64,000 bases of DNA from Streptomyces griseus (GCF_001715295.1 NZ_MDKB01000001.1:67345-131344), one strand, 5' to 3'; positions 1 to 9,361 are shown, numbered from the stretch's first letter. Notes: generated from the sequence alone by a model not told the origin. Program-made: numbers and translations.

Positions 1-2
1 GG

Positions 3-791
3 GTCATCCTTCTGGGAGAGGTCGCCTCGGTAGCCGTCGAGCATCCCCTCTACGATCACCTTCCCGAGGTGCCGTACCAGTTCAAGGAGATCCTCGGCGC
101 CATCTGGCGTGAGCCGCTGCCGCCACGGCTGGGCCCCGGGGAACGCGCCCGCACGCTGGCCTCCCTGCTGCACACGGACCCCGCTGGACGGTCCTTCACG
201 GCCGAGCTGGTCACCCGGTCGGGGCTCACGCCGGAGGCCTGGCTGACGCGGCTCTTCGCCGCGCTGCTGCCCCCGCTCCTGCACTTCCTGTACCGGTACG
301 GCACCGTGTTCTCGCCCCACGGGGAGAACGCGATCGTCGTCTTCGACGATCGGGACGTGCCGCAGCGCCTCGCGATCAAGGACTTCGTCGACGACGTGAA
401 CGTGAGTGCCCGGCCGCTGCCCGAGCACGGGTCGATGCCGGACGACGTCCGCGCCGTCCTGCTGACCGAAGAACCCTCCTTCCTCACCCAGTTCATCCAC
501 GCGGGGCTCTTCGTCGGCGTCTTCCGTTTCCTCTCCCCGCTCTGCGAGGAGCAGCTGGGGGTGCCCGAGAGCGTGTTCTGGTCACTCGTCCGTGCGGAGA
601 TCCTGCGCCACCACGCCCGTTTCCCCGAGCTGAAGGAGCGGTTCGAGACGTTCGACATGCTGACGCCGACGATCGAGCGCCTCTGTCTCAACCGCAACCG
701 GCTGCACCTGGACGGTTACCGTGACAGGCCGCGGCGCCCGCACGCCGCCGTCCACGGAACGGTCCCCAACCCCCTGCATCCCACCGCGTGA
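3..791 (+). CDS. IucA/IucC-family (NIS) siderophore synthetase, 3' part only
   Basis: The reading frame is open from the first bases of the window, so the 5' part of the gene lies outside it. About 262 C-terminal residues are visible. They match the C-terminal half of NRPS-independent siderophore synthetases, which adenylate a carboxylate (often citrate or succinyl-hydroxamate) and condense it with an amine or alcohol. Supporting features are the segment YGTVFSPHGENAIVVFDD, typical of the nucleotide/substrate pocket (HGEN), followed by RLAIKDFVDD, and a Trp/Arg-rich FhuF-like C-terminal end. The tail RDRPRRPHAAVHGTVPNPL is common in streptomycete members. The substrate cannot be told from this fragment. 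It is followed after 50 bp by the DinG-like helicase gene, which looks like an independent unit. Confidence 0.85.
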   Translation, partial: VILLGEVASVAVEHPLYDHLPEVPYQFKEILGAIWREPLPPRLGPGERARTLASLLHTDPAGRSFTAELVTRSGLTPEAWLTRLFAALLPPLLHFLYRYGTVFSPHGENAIVVFDDRDVPQRLAIKDFVDDVNVSARPLPEHGSMPDDVRAVLLTEEPSFLTQFIHAGLFVGVFRFLSPLCEEQLGVPESVFWSLVRAEILRHHARFPELKERFETFDMLTPTIERLCLNRNRLHLDGYRDRPRRPHAAVHGTVPNPLHPTA

Positions 792-826
792 GACCGGGAG
801 TGACCGTCGATGTCAGTCCCGCGCCG

Positions 827-832
827 TAGGGT
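827..832 (+). promoter_or_regulatory. -10-like hexamer TAGGGT of a probable leaderless helicase transcript
   Basis: TAGGGT lies 9 nt before the ATG of the helicase gene and no purine-rich ribosome binding site separates them. That spacing would place the transcription start at or very near the start codon. No convincing -35 box was found. Confidence 0.4.
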
Positions 833-841
833 GGACGCGCT

Positions 842-2809
842 ATGACGAAGCCATCTCTCCCCGAGCTCCTCCACGCCGCCGTCACCGCCGTCGGCGGTAC
901 GGAACGGCCCGGTCAGGTCACCATGGCCGAAGCCGTCGCCGAGGCCGTCGAGGACAACGCACACCTCCTCGTCCAGGCCGGTACCGGCACGGGCAAGTCC
1001 CTCGGCTATCTGGTGCCGGCCCTGGCCCACGGGGAGCGCGTCGTGGTGGCCACGGCGACCCTCGCCCTCCAGCGCCAGCTGGTCGAGCGGGACCTCCCGC
1101 GGACGGTCGACGCCCTGCAACCACTGCTGCGCCGCCGCCCCCAGTTCGCGATGCTCAAGGGCAGGTCGAACTACCTCTGCCTGCACCGCCTCCACGAGGG
1201 AGTCCCGCAGGACGAGGAGGAGGGCCTCTTCGACCAGTTCGAGGCGGCGGCCCCGTCGAGCAGGCTCGGCCAGGACCTGCTGCGCATGCGCGACTGGGCG
1301 GACGAGACGGAGAGCGGCGACCGCGACGACCTCACACCGGGGGTGTCCGACCGTGCCTGGGCGCAGATCTCGGTCTCCTCGCGCGAGTGCCTGGGCGCCT
1401 CCAAGTGCGCGTACGGCGCCGAGTGTTTCGCGGAGGCGGCCCGGGAGCGGGCCAAGCTCGCCGATGTCGTCGTGACCAACCACGCCCTCCTGGCCATCGA
1501 CGCGATCGAGGGCGCCCCCGTGCTTCCCCAGCACGAGGTGCTGATCGTCGACGAGGCCCACGAGCTGGTCTCGCGGGTCACCGGGGTCGCGACCGGTGAG
1601 CTCACTCCCGGCCAGGTGAACCGGGCGGTGCGGCGGGCGGCCAAGCTGGTCGACGAGAAGGCGGCCGACGCGCTCCAGACTGCTTCGGAGGGGTTCGAAC
1701 GGGTCATGGAGCTGGCGCTGCCCGGCCGGCTGGAGGAGGTACCGGAAGACCTCGGTTACGCCTTGGCCGCGTTGCGTGACGCGGCGCGCACGGTGATCTC
1801 GGCCCTGGGCTCCACCCGCGACAAGTCCGTCCAGGACGAGGACGCCGTCCGCAAGCAGGCCATCGCGTCCGTGGAGTCCGTCCACGGTGTCGCGGAGCGC
1901 ATCACCCAGGGGTCCGAGTACGACGTCGTCTGGTACGAGCGCCATGACCGCTTCGGCGCCTCCGTGCGGGTCGCCCCGCTCTCGGTGTCGGGGCTCCTGC
2001 GCGAGAAGCTCTTCGCCGACCGGTCGGTGGTCCTCACCTCGGCCACCCTGAAGCTGGGCGGGGACTTCAACGGCGTGGGGGCGTCGCTCGGGCTCGCTCC
2101 CGAGGGGATGGCGGGGGACGACATCCCCCAGTGGAAGGGCCTGGACGTCGGCTCGCCGTTCGACTACCCGAAGCAGGGCATCCTGTACGTGGCCCGGCAT
2201 CTGGCCACGCCGGGGCGGGAGGGTTCCCGCGCCGACATGCTGGACGAACTGGCCGAGCTGGTGGACGCGGCGGGAGGCAGGACCCTCGGCCTCTTCTCGT
2301 CCATGAGGGCGGCCCAGGCGGCTGCGGAGGAGCTGCGGGGCCGACAGGACAGGCCCGTGCTGCTGCAGGGGGAGGAGACGCTCGGGGAGCTGATCAAGAA
2401 CTTCGCGGCGGATCCCGAGACCTGCCTCTTCGGCACGCTGTCCCTCTGGCAGGGAGTCGATGTGCCGGGGGCGAGCTGCCAGCTGGTCGTCATGGACAGG
2501 ATTCCGTTCCCCCGGCCGGACGACCCGCTGATGAGCGCGCGCCAGAAGGCGGTGGAGGAGGCCGGCGGTAACGGCTTCATGGCGGTCGCGGCCACCCACG
2601 CCGCGCTGCTGATGGCACAGGGGGCCGGCCGGCTGGTCCGTGCCACGGGTGACAAGGGCGTGGTGGCGGTGCTCGATCCCCGGCTGGCCAACGCACGGTA
2701 CGGAAGCTACCTCCGGGCGTCGCTGCCCGACTTCTGGTACACAACGGACCGCAACCAGGTGCGGCGTTCGCTCGCGGCCATCGACGCGGCGGCCAAAGCC
2801 GCATCCTGA
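842..2809 (+). CDS. DinG/YoaA-like ATP-dependent DNA helicase (XPD-type, Fe-S)
   Basis: A 655-residue superfamily 2 helicase. Walker A (AGTGTGKS) is at about residues 46-53 and a DEAH box (IVDEAH) at 235-240. Four cysteines, C113, C183, C189 and C195, have the spacing of the iron-sulfur cluster domain of the XPD/DinG family. The C-terminal motor half has the Q/R-rich motifs LWQGVDVPG and QGAGRLVR. Family members unwind 5'-to-3' and clear R-loops, D-loops or structured DNA during repair. It lies two genes from lexA, which fits a DNA damage role, but no LexA box was seen directly upstream. The ATG at 842 is chosen because the frame upstream is non-coding and a TAGGGT element precedes it. Confidence 0.92.
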   Translation: MTKPSLPELLHAAVTAVGGTERPGQVTMAEAVAEAVEDNAHLLVQAGTGTGKSLGYLVPALAHGERVVVATATLALQRQLVERDLPRTVDALQPLLRRRPQFAMLKGRSNYLCLHRLHEGVPQDEEEGLFDQFEAAAPSSRLGQDLLRMRDWADETESGDRDDLTPGVSDRAWAQISVSSRECLGASKCAYGAECFAEAARERAKLADVVVTNHALLAIDAIEGAPVLPQHEVLIVDEAHELVSRVTGVATGELTPGQVNRAVRRAAKLVDEKAADALQTASEGFERVMELALPGRLEEVPEDLGYALAALRDAARTVISALGSTRDKSVQDEDAVRKQAIASVESVHGVAERITQGSEYDVVWYERHDRFGASVRVAPLSVSGLLREKLFADRSVVLTSATLKLGGDFNGVGASLGLAPEGMAGDDIPQWKGLDVGSPFDYPKQGILYVARHLATPGREGSRADMLDELAELVDAAGGRTLGLFSSMRAAQAAAEELRGRQDRPVLLQGEETLGELIKNFAADPETCLFGTLSLWQGVDVPGASCQLVVMDRIPFPRPDDPLMSARQKAVEEAGGNGFMAVAATHAALLMAQGAGRLVRATGDKGVVAVLDPRLANARYGSYLRASLPDFWYTTDRNQVRRSLAAIDAAAKAAS

Positions 2810-3240
2810 GCCGGGCGGAGCCCCTCTACCGTAAGGTCGGCAGCCGTCCCCGCGCCCGGCGGAGGAGCCGGAAGGCCGGGCCTTAGGCGCCGTGAGGACC
2901 GTGGACCGTGCGGCGGGAGCAGCAGACGGTTCAGGCAAGGGCCGTCCCGCATCCCGCGAGTCTGCGATGACGACGGCCATCGCCCGCTGCTTCCGCAGCG
3001 CATCCCGGACGCGAACGACCCCCCTCGCACCCGAAGGCGCGGCCCTGGCCGAGGGACTCCGCGCGGTACGGCCCGCACGGGCCTGAGCCTGGCGCCCCTG
3101 GCCGGGCGCACGCCGTACAGCACGTCCTCCGGGAAGCGCCGGCGTGAGGCGCGGAGCTCCGGGCTGTCGCGCGAGCGGGCGCACAGGGACCGGGACCGCC
3201 GGCACGAGACCACGGCACTGGCCCCGGATACACAGCACAA
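2810..3240. other. intergenic stretch without a supported gene
   Basis: Between the helicase stop and the lexA terminator. Short open frames exist on both strands, but their translations are Arg/Pro/Ala-rich, have no ribosome binding site and resemble no family known to me. No promoter or repeat was identified. Confidence 0.5.
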
Positions 3241-3271
3241 GGCCCCGGGACCGGCGCGGGGTCCCGGGGCC
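3241..3271 (-). terminator. hairpin terminator downstream of lexA
   Basis: A perfect 12-bp inverted repeat (ggccccgggacc / ggtcccggggcc) with a 7-nt loop lies 21 bp after the lexA stop. It has no T-tract, which is usual for streptomycete terminators. Confidence 0.7.
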
Positions 3272-3292
3272 CAGCCGAACGCTGCGGCGGGG

Positions 3293-4090
3293 TCACACCC
3301 GCCGCAGCACCGCTACGACCTTGCCGAGGATGGTCGCCTCGTCGCCGGGGATCGGCTGGTAGGCGGAGTTGTGCGGGAGGAGCCACACATGCCCGTCCTC
3401 GCGCTTGAACCGCTTGACCGTGGCTTCGCCGTCCAGCATGGCTGCCACGATGTCCCCGTTCTCCGCGACGGGCTGACGGCGGACCGTGACCCAGTCGCCG
3501 TCCATGATCGCGGCCTCGATCATCGAATCGCCGACGACCTTCAGCACGAAGAGCTCGCCGTCACCGACCAGCTGGCGCGGAAGGGGGAAGACGTCCTCGA
3601 CGGACTCCTCCGCGAGGATCGGTCCGCCGGCCGCGATCCGGCCGACCAGGGGCACGTACGACGCGGCGGGCTTCCCCGTGGTGTCCGTCGGCTGCGTGCT
3701 GGGCTGGTCCGATCCGCGGACCTCGTACGCCCGGGGGCGGTGCGGGTCGCGGCGCAGGAACCCCTTGCGCTCCAGGGCCATGAGCTGATGGGCGACGGAC
3801 GAGGTGCTGGACAGCCCCACCGCCTGACCGATCTCCCGCATCGACGGGGGGTACCCCCGCCGCTGCACGGAATCCCGGATGACCTCGATCACGCGCCGCT
3901 GCCGGTCCGTGAGACCCGAGCTGTCCGCCCGGATGCCTGGAGGCCGTCCTGGCAAGGAGCGGCCGGGGCGCACGGGCTCCGGCCCCTCCGTGTTCGTGAC
4001 TGAGTCATTCATGGCATGCACCGGCTCAAGTCGGCTCTGGGAGCGGTGGTCCTGCGCAGTGATGGTGGCACTGTCTGCGGTGGCGGTCAC
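3293..4090 (-). CDS. lexA: SOS-response repressor LexA
   Basis: A 265-residue LexA. The winged helix-turn-helix is at about residues 57-125 ([20 protein letters not shown], then [21 protein letters not shown]). The self-cleavage bond is Ala154-Gly155 in [11 protein letters not shown]. The catalytic dyad is Ser189 (VVGDSM) and Lys226 (ATVKRF), all present, so RecA-stimulated autoproteolysis should work. The N-terminal 50 residues form the extension seen in streptomycete LexA proteins. A LexA box 63-76 bp upstream of the start predicts autoregulation. It is divergent from nrdR-nrdJ, placing damage control beside dNTP supply. Confidence 0.97.
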   Translation of the reverse strand: MTATADSATITAQDHRSQSRLEPVHAMNDSVTNTEGPEPVRPGRSLPGRPPGIRADSSGLTDRQRRVIEVIRDSVQRRGYPPSMREIGQAVGLSSTSSVAHQLMALERKGFLRRDPHRPRAYEVRGSDQPSTQPTDTTGKPAASYVPLVGRIAAGGPILAEESVEDVFPLPRQLVGDGELFVLKVVGDSMIEAAIMDGDWVTVRRQPVAENGDIVAAMLDGEATVKRFKREDGHVWLLPHNSAYQPIPGDEATILGKVVAVLRRV

Positions 4091-4152
4091 GTCGGCCCCT
4101 CTCGAATGGTCTCCCTAGCTAGGCAACGGTAGTAGCTTTCGAAAGGTTGCGC

Positions 4153-4166
4153 CAAACACACGTTCG
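4153..4166 (-). promoter_or_regulatory. LexA box (SOS operator) of lexA
   Basis: On the minus strand this reads CGAACGTGTGTTTG, close to the actinobacterial SOS box CGAAC-N4-GTTCG. It lies upstream of lexA, where autorepression is expected. Confidence 0.85.
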
Positions 4167-4573
4167 AGTGAAAAACAAATAAAGGGCTGTTCCGGTCCTG
4201 CTGTGAGGTGTATGAGCGGGATTCGGTGGTCCTCGGCCGGTCGGTGGGACCCGGTGCCGCCACGGGAGCGGCCGCACCCTCTCGGGCACGGTGCCACGCT
4301 AGCGCCCGCGCGCTCGCGTGCGACGTCCGGGGGGTGGAACCGTCGTCCGTGCGGAGGGTGGGCGAGGGCTCGTCCGGGGTCGGCCGGCGCGCGTGTCCGG
4401 TGGCCGGCCGGCGAGGGCCCGGAGTCGTCCTCCGGTCGTGTCCAGGGGTGCGTGGAGGGCTCCTGCCGCCTGAACCTGGGGACCGCGCGTTTCCCGTACC
4501 CTCGTGCCGGGCCGTACGCTGCCTCCTGGCCGTCGGCCGGGCGCGACACGCGCTGGGGCGCTAGCGGAGTAAA
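4167..4573. other. lexA-nrdR intergenic stretch without a supported gene
   Basis: About 400 bp between the LexA box and the NrdR boxes. An AT-richer segment around 4165-4195 is compatible with the lexA promoter. Several frames are open, but none has a ribosome binding site or a recognisable product. Confidence 0.45.
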
Positions 4574-4589
4574 ACCCTAGATCTAGTGG
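4574..4589 (+). promoter_or_regulatory. NrdR box 1
   Basis: ACCCTAGATCTAGTGG resembles the NrdR operator consensus acaCwAtATaTwGtg and has a central palindrome CTAGATCTAG. It is the first of a pair upstream of nrdR. Confidence 0.75.
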
Positions 4590-4604
4590 TTGGATTGCCG
4601 CTGC

Positions 4605-4620
4605 CGCCCAGAACTAGTGG
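4605..4620 (+). promoter_or_regulatory. NrdR box 2
   Basis: CGCCCAGAACTAGTGG matches box 1 at 11 of 16 positions and starts exactly 31 bp later. That is three helical turns, the same-face spacing known for NrdR box pairs. The pair lies 112 bp before nrdR and predicts autorepression of nrdRJ. Confidence 0.7.
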
Positions 4621-4731
4621 TCCCCGGTCCTTCAGGGTCGAGTCCATCGCCTATGCTGGGGGCTGCCTCGCAGGTCCGTGACGGAGCTGGGGAGGCCATT
4701 CAGTCGTGCTTGTGAAGGAGGGTTGAGAGAC

Positions 4732-5244
4732 ATGCACTGCCCCTTCTGCAGGCATCCCGACAGCCGGGTGGTCGACAGTCGCACCACGGACGACGGGACG
4801 TCGATCCGGCGGCGGCGCCAGTGTCCCGACTGCTCCCGTCGCTTCACGACGGTGGAGACCTGCTCGCTGATGGTGGTCAAGCGGAGCGGCGTGACGGAAC
4901 CCTTCAGCCGCACCAAGGTCATCTCCGGCGTCCGCAAGGCGTGCCAGGGGCGTCCCGTCACCGAGGACGCCCTGGCGAAGCTGGGGCAGCGGGTCGAGGA
5001 GGCGGTCCGGGCGACCGGTAGCGCGGAGCTGACCACCCACGACGTGGGTCTGGCCATACTGGGCCCCCTCCAGGAACTCGACCTCGTCGCGTACCTGCGC
5101 TTCGCCTCCGTGTACCGGGCGTTCGATTCGCTCGACGACTTCGAGGCCGCCATCGCGGAACTCCGCGACCGGCGGCCTCCCCCCGGGGGGACGGGCGGCG
5201 AGAGCCTCGCCGTCCCCGCCCCCGCCGCTGTCGCGGCCGATTGA
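4732..5244 (+). CDS. nrdR: transcriptional repressor NrdR
   Basis: A 170-residue NrdR, the nucleotide-sensing repressor of ribonucleotide reductase genes. A zinc ribbon with C3, C6, C31 and C34 (HCPFC and QCPDC) is followed by an ATP-cone domain at about residues 46-136 ([20 protein letters not shown]). The start at 4732 follows the ribosome binding site GAAGGAGGG at 4714-4722 and gives the family-typical MHCPFC beginning. An in-frame ATG at 4678 has no such site. The two NrdR boxes upstream and nrdJ downstream (158 bp gap) support autoregulation of a nrdRJ unit. Confidence 0.97.
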   Translation: MHCPFCRHPDSRVVDSRTTDDGTSIRRRRQCPDCSRRFTTVETCSLMVVKRSGVTEPFSRTKVISGVRKACQGRPVTEDALAKLGQRVEEAVRATGSAELTTHDVGLAILGPLQELDLVAYLRFASVYRAFDSLDDFEAAIAELRDRRPPPGGTGGESLAVPAPAAVAAD

Positions 5245-5345
5245 CCGCCGAAGCCGTGCGGCGGAGGCGGTAGAGCCGCCGGACTGGCGGCACAAGACCT
5301 GCTCCGGGGCGCTGTGCGAGGCGTCCCGAGCATCAGACACAGACT

Positions 5346-5386
5346 GTGCCCTGGGAAGAACTGGGCACTTCAGGGCGTTTTTGCCC
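5346..5386 (+). promoter_or_regulatory. paired small hairpins ahead of nrdJ
   Basis: GTGCCC (5346-5351) can pair with GGGCAC (5363-5368), and GGGC (5373-5376) can pair with GCCC (5383-5386), just before the nrdJ ribosome binding site. They may tune nrdJ expression relative to nrdR or be incidental. No B12 box or cobalamin riboswitch core was recognised here. Confidence 0.25.
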
Positions 5387-5402
5387 ACATATGGGAGGCG
5401 GC

Positions 5403-8312
5403 ATGACAGAGACGGCGAGCGGCCCGGCACGAGGTTCCCGTACCAAGGGAGCCAAGTCGACTGCGACCAAGCAGGGCCTGCGCATCGAGCGCATCCACAC
5501 CACTCCCGGCGTGCATCCGTACGACGAGGTGGCGTGGGAGCGCCGTGACGTCGTCATGACCAACTGGCGCGACGGCTCGATCAACTTCGAGCAGCGTGGC
5601 GTCGAGTTCCCCGACTTCTGGTCGGTGAACGCGGTCAACATCGTCACCAGCAAGTACTTCCGGGGGGCCGTCGGCACGCCGCAGCGCGAGACCGGCCTGC
5701 GGCAGCTGATCGACCGGATCGTGAAGACGTACCGGAAGGCCGGCGAGGACTACCACTACTTCGCCTCTCCCGCCGATGCGGAGATCTTCGAGCACGAGCT
5801 GGCGTACGCGCTCCTGCACCAGATCTTCAGCTTCAACTCGCCGGTCTGGTTCAACGTCGGCACGCCCCAGCCGCAGCAGGTCTCGGCCTGCTTCATCCTG
5901 GCTGTCGACGACTCCATGGAGTCGATCCTCGACTGGTACAAGGAAGAGGGAATGATCTTCAAGGGCGGCTCCGGTGCCGGCCTGAACCTCTCCCGCATCC
6001 GCTCCTCCAAGGAACTGCTCTCCTCCGGCGGCAACGCCTCCGGCCCGGTCTCCTTCATGCGGGGCGCCGACGCCTCCGCGGGGACCATCAAGTCCGGTGG
6101 CGCCACCCGCCGCGCGGCCAAGATGGTCATCCTCGACGTCGACCACCCCGACATCGAGAACTTCATCGAGACGAAGGTGAAGGAGGAGGAGAAGATCCGC
6201 GCCCTGCGCGACGCGGGCTTCGACATGGACCTGGGCGGCGACGACATCACGTCCGTCCAGTACCAGAACGCCAACAACTCGGTCCGTGTGAACGACGAGT
6301 TCATGAAGGCCGTCGAGTCGGGCGGGAAGTTCGGGCTCCGCGCCCGGATGACCGGTGACGTCATCGAGGAGGTCGAGGCCAAGTCCCTCTTCCGCAAGAT
6401 GGCCGAGGCCGCGTGGGCCTGCGCCGACCCGGGTATCCAGTACGACGACACGATCAACCAGTGGCACACCTGCCCGGAGTCCGGCCGGATCAACGGCTCG
6501 AACCCCTGCAGCGAGTACATGCACCTGGACAACACGTCGTGCAACCTGGCCTCGCTGAACCTCATGAAGTTCCTCAAGGACGACGGCGAGGGCCACCAGT
6601 CCTTCGAGTCCGAGCGCTTCGCCAAGGTCGTCGAGCTGGTCATCACCGCGATGGACATCTCGATCTGCTTCGCCGACTTCCCGACGCAGAAGATCGGCGA
6701 GAACACCCGCGCCTACCGCCAGCTCGGCATCGGCTACGCCAACCTGGGCGCCCTCCTGATGGCGACCGGCCACGCGTACGACAGCGACGGGGGCCGCGCG
6801 CTCGCCGGCTCCATCACCTCGCTCATGACCGGTACCTCGTACCGGCGGTCCGCGGAACTCGCCGCGGTCGTCGGCGCGTACGACGGCTACGCCCGCAACG
6901 CCGAGCCGCACCAGCGCGTCATGAAGCAGCACGCCGACGCCAACGCCGTGGCCGTCCGCATGGACGACCTGGACGCGCCGATCTGGGCCGCCGCCACGGA
7001 GGCCTGGCAGGACGTGATCCGCCTCGGCGCGAAGAACGGCTTCCGCAACGCGCAGGCCTCGGTCATCGCCCCCACCGGCACCATCGGTCTCGCGATGTCC
7101 TGCGACACCACCGGTCTGGAGCCCGACCTCGCCCTGGTCAAGTTCAAGAAGCTGGTCGGCGGCGGCTCGATGCAGATCGTCAACGGCACGGTTCCGCAGG
7201 CCCTGCGCCGCCTCGGCTACCAGCCCGAGCAGATCGAGGCGATCGTCGCCCACATCGCCGACCACGGCAACGTGATCGACGCCCCCGGTCTCAAGACCGA
7301 GCACTACGAGGTCTTCGACTGCGCGATGGGCGAGCGTTCCATCTCGGCCATGGGTCACGTCCGGATGATGGCGGCGATCCAGCCGTGGATCTCCGGCGCG
7401 CTGTCCAAGACGGTGAACCTGCCGGAGACGGCGACCGTCGAGGACGTCGAGGAGGTCTACTTCGAGGCGTGGAAGATGGGCGTCAAGGCGCTCGCGATCT
7501 ACCGCGACAACTGCAAGGTCGGCCAGCCCCTCTCCGCCAAGAAGAAGGAGAAGGAGAAGGCCGAGGTGACCGCCGAGGCCGAGGGCACCATCCGTGCCGC
7601 GGTCGAGAAGGTCGTCGAGTACCGCCCGGTCCGCAAGCGTCTGCCCAAGGGCCGCCCCGGCATCACCACCTCCTTCACGGTGGGAGGGGCCGAGGGCTAC
7701 ATGACCGCCAACTCCTACCCCGACGACGGGCTCGGCGAGGTCTTCCTGAAGATGTCCAAGCAGGGTTCGACCCTCGCCGGGATGATGGACGCCTTCTCGA
7801 TCGCCGTCTCGGTCGGTCTGCAGTACGGCGTGCCCCTGGAGACGTACGTCTCGAAGTTCACCAACATGCGCTTCGAGCCGGCCGGCATGACGGACGACCC
7901 GGACGTGCGGATGGCGCAGTCGATCGTCGACTACATCTTCCGCCGCCTGGCGCTCGACTTCCTGCCGTTCGAGACGCGTTCGGCCCTGGGGATCCACTCG
8001 GCCGAGGAGCGTCAGCGCCACCTCGACACGGGTTCCTACGAGCCCTCCTTCGAGGACGGGGAGGTCGACGCCGAGAGCCTGGCGCAGTCCGCTCCCGTCC
8101 AGGCCCAGCCGCTGAAGGCGGTCGCCGCGCCCGAGGAGAGCGCAGCGGTGAAGTCGGCGCCGAAGACGGCGCACACCTCGGCGGAACTGGTCGAGATGCA
8201 GCTCGGCATCAGCGCGGACGCTCCGCTCTGCTTCTCCTGCGGTACGAAGATGCAGCGGGCGGGCTCCTGCTACATCTGTGAGGGCTGCGGTTCCACCAGC
8301 GGCTGCAGCTGA
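5403..8312 (+). CDS. nrdJ: vitamin B12-dependent (class II) ribonucleotide reductase NrdJ
   Basis: A 969-residue adenosylcobalamin-dependent ribonucleotide reductase, which reduces ribonucleotides to deoxyribonucleotides without oxygen. The catalytic NPCSE motif is at about residues 367-371. The early core contains NSPVWFNVG and the glycine-rich FKGGSGAGLNLSRIR. The C-terminal tail has two CxxC pairs (CFSCGTKM and CYICEGCG), the redox-relay/zinc-ribbon end of large class II enzymes. The start at 5403 follows GGGAGGCGG with correct spacing. It is expressed with nrdR and is presumably repressed by it. It ends 19 bp before a strong hairpin. Confidence 0.97.
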   Translation: MTETASGPARGSRTKGAKSTATKQGLRIERIHTTPGVHPYDEVAWERRDVVMTNWRDGSINFEQRGVEFPDFWSVNAVNIVTSKYFRGAVGTPQRETGLRQLIDRIVKTYRKAGEDYHYFASPADAEIFEHELAYALLHQIFSFNSPVWFNVGTPQPQQVSACFILAVDDSMESILDWYKEEGMIFKGGSGAGLNLSRIRSSKELLSSGGNASGPVSFMRGADASAGTIKSGGATRRAAKMVILDVDHPDIENFIETKVKEEEKIRALRDAGFDMDLGGDDITSVQYQNANNSVRVNDEFMKAVESGGKFGLRARMTGDVIEEVEAKSLFRKMAEAAWACADPGIQYDDTINQWHTCPESGRINGSNPCSEYMHLDNTSCNLASLNLMKFLKDDGEGHQSFESERFAKVVELVITAMDISICFADFPTQKIGENTRAYRQLGIGYANLGALLMATGHAYDSDGGRALAGSITSLMTGTSYRRSAELAAVVGAYDGYARNAEPHQRVMKQHADANAVAVRMDDLDAPIWAAATEAWQDVIRLGAKNGFRNAQASVIAPTGTIGLAMSCDTTGLEPDLALVKFKKLVGGGSMQIVNGTVPQALRRLGYQPEQIEAIVAHIADHGNVIDAPGLKTEHYEVFDCAMGERSISAMGHVRMMAAIQPWISGALSKTVNLPETATVEDVEEVYFEAWKMGVKALAIYRDNCKVGQPLSAKKKEKEKAEVTAEAEGTIRAAVEKVVEYRPVRKRLPKGRPGITTSFTVGGAEGYMTANSYPDDGLGEVFLKMSKQGSTLAGMMDAFSIAVSVGLQYGVPLETYVSKFTNMRFEPAGMTDDPDVRMAQSIVDYIFRRLALDFLPFETRSALGIHSAEERQRHLDTGSYEPSFEDGEVDAESLAQSAPVQAQPLKAVAAPEESAAVKSAPKTAHTSAELVEMQLGISADAPLCFSCGTKMQRAGSCYICEGCGSTSGCS

Positions 8313-8331
8313 CACCTGCCCGGACAGGTGA

Positions 8332-8362
8332 AGGGGGCACCGGCTCACGGCCGGTGCCCCCT
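8332..8362 (+). terminator. nrdJ terminator hairpin
   Basis: A perfect 13-bp stem (agggggcaccggc / gccggtgccccct) with a 5-nt loop begins 19 bp after the nrdJ stop. Confidence 0.8.
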
Positions 8363-8549
8363 CCCGCGTTCCACCGGCACCTCGCCCCCTCCGGGCGGCC
8401 GTGGAGCAGCAGGGCGGCGCCGTCGCGGAAGGCCCGTGTCGTCATCAGGAGGCACAGGGGCGCGGCAGGAAGCCCGGGGACAACCGCCTGGCCGCGGTAA
8501 GACCCGCGGTAGGAGAGGCCGTCCCTGCCGGACACGGCCGGATGCCCGT

Positions 8550-8589
8550 GGAGGCGGTACCCGCCCGGGACCGGGCGGGTACCGCCTCC
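8550..8589 (-). terminator. long perfect hairpin downstream of the TerD-like gene
   Basis: Two 19-bp perfectly complementary arms separated by only GA, ending 43 bp beyond the stop of the minus-strand gene. It probably terminates that gene and, with the nrdJ hairpin, insulates the convergent pair. The stretch 8363-8549 between the hairpins holds no supported gene. Confidence 0.7.
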
Positions 8590-8632
8590 GGCTGCCGGGG
8601 ACGGCGGGAGCCCCGGAGAGCGGCCGGGGAGG

Positions 8633-9163
8633 TCAGCCGGCGCGGCTCCCCATGGCCGCCGCGAACGCGTCGGGGTCCCCGTCGAATCCCCGCACGGCCG
8701 GGTGGAAGCCCCAGGAACCCGAGTCGTCCCGGGTGAAGTCCGCCACGACCGCGGCCGTGGCGTCCGGAACTCCCGAGAAGTCGTCCTCCGCCAGAGTCGT
8801 GTAGCCCTCGCGGATCTGCACGGCCGTGTGCTCTATCCGGTCGAAGGTGTTGCGGCCGTCGCGCTGCTGGATCGCGACGCCGACGACGACCCTGGCGTAG
8901 GCGTCGGACAGCCGGTCCAGCTCGATCGTCATCACCTCGTCGAAGCCGAACCCCTGCCCGGTCCTGCTGTCCCGGTCCAGGGTGATGGTGCCGTCCGGTG
9001 ACCTGCTGTCGAAGTGCACGAGGTACACGGGGCTGCCGTAGAGGTCCCCCGTCCCGTACACGGCCGCGATGATGTCGAGGTCGTTGGCCGGTTCACCGGC
9101 CGGACTGGGGTCCCACTTGACCCTCACCTCGACCTTGTCGATGTCCTTCTTGGGCGTACTCAT
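8633..9163 (-). CDS. TerD-family protein
   Basis: 176 residues. TerD proteins are calcium-binding stress-associated proteins, first linked to tellurite resistance. They act in the cytoplasm or at the membrane, and their exact role in streptomycetes is unsettled. Family features include VEVRVKWDPSP at the N-terminus, DLDIIAAVY, the acidic DRDSRTGQGFGFDE segment and SDAYARVVVGVAIQQ. The start at 9163 follows GAGGAGGGGA; a longer frame upstream lacks similarity. It stands alone, convergent with nrdJ, rather than in a complete ter cluster. Confidence 0.9.
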   Translation of the reverse strand: MSTPKKDIDKVEVRVKWDPSPAGEPANDLDIIAAVYGTGDLYGSPVYLVHFDSRSPDGTITLDRDSRTGQGFGFDEVMTIELDRLSDAYARVVVGVAIQQRDGRNTFDRIEHTAVQIREGYTTLAEDDFSGVPDATAAVVADFTRDDSGSWGFHPAVRGFDGDPDAFAAAMGSRAG

Positions 9164-9355
9164 CGGACGTCCCCTCCTCGCTCCTGGACCGATGGACCTG
9201 TGCCACCTCAGATCATGTCGGCAACCGTCCGCGGATCCAACCGGCTTGGGAGCGGACGGCGTCTTCGGGCCATCTGCGGGCGTGCGCGCCCGGCCCGGGG
9301 GTGCGTCCGCCCCCCGGGCCGGTGCTCGGCGTGAGCCCCGCCACGTCCGGAGCCG

Positions 9356-9361
9356 TACGAT
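9356..9361 (+). promoter_or_regulatory. -10-like TACGAT of a probable leaderless gene
   Basis: TACGAT sits 6 nt before a GTG start with no ribosome binding site, so transcription would begin at about the start codon. Confidence 0.4.

Noticed and set aside
716-3238. An 840-codon open frame on the minus strand over the helicase gene
   Set aside because: Its translation is Arg/Gly/His/Leu-rich with no motif, and it lies opposite a helicase with all catalytic motifs. Long antisense frames are normal in GC-rich DNA.
5245-5402. Cobalamin riboswitch before nrdJ
   Set aside because: A B12-dependent enzyme made it worth checking, but neither a B12 box nor the riboswitch core could be found in the 158-bp gap.
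5370-8348. A 992-codon minus-strand frame over nrdJ
   Set aside because: It mirrors the codon bias of nrdJ and has repetitive Leu/Val/Arg/Asp composition without any domain.
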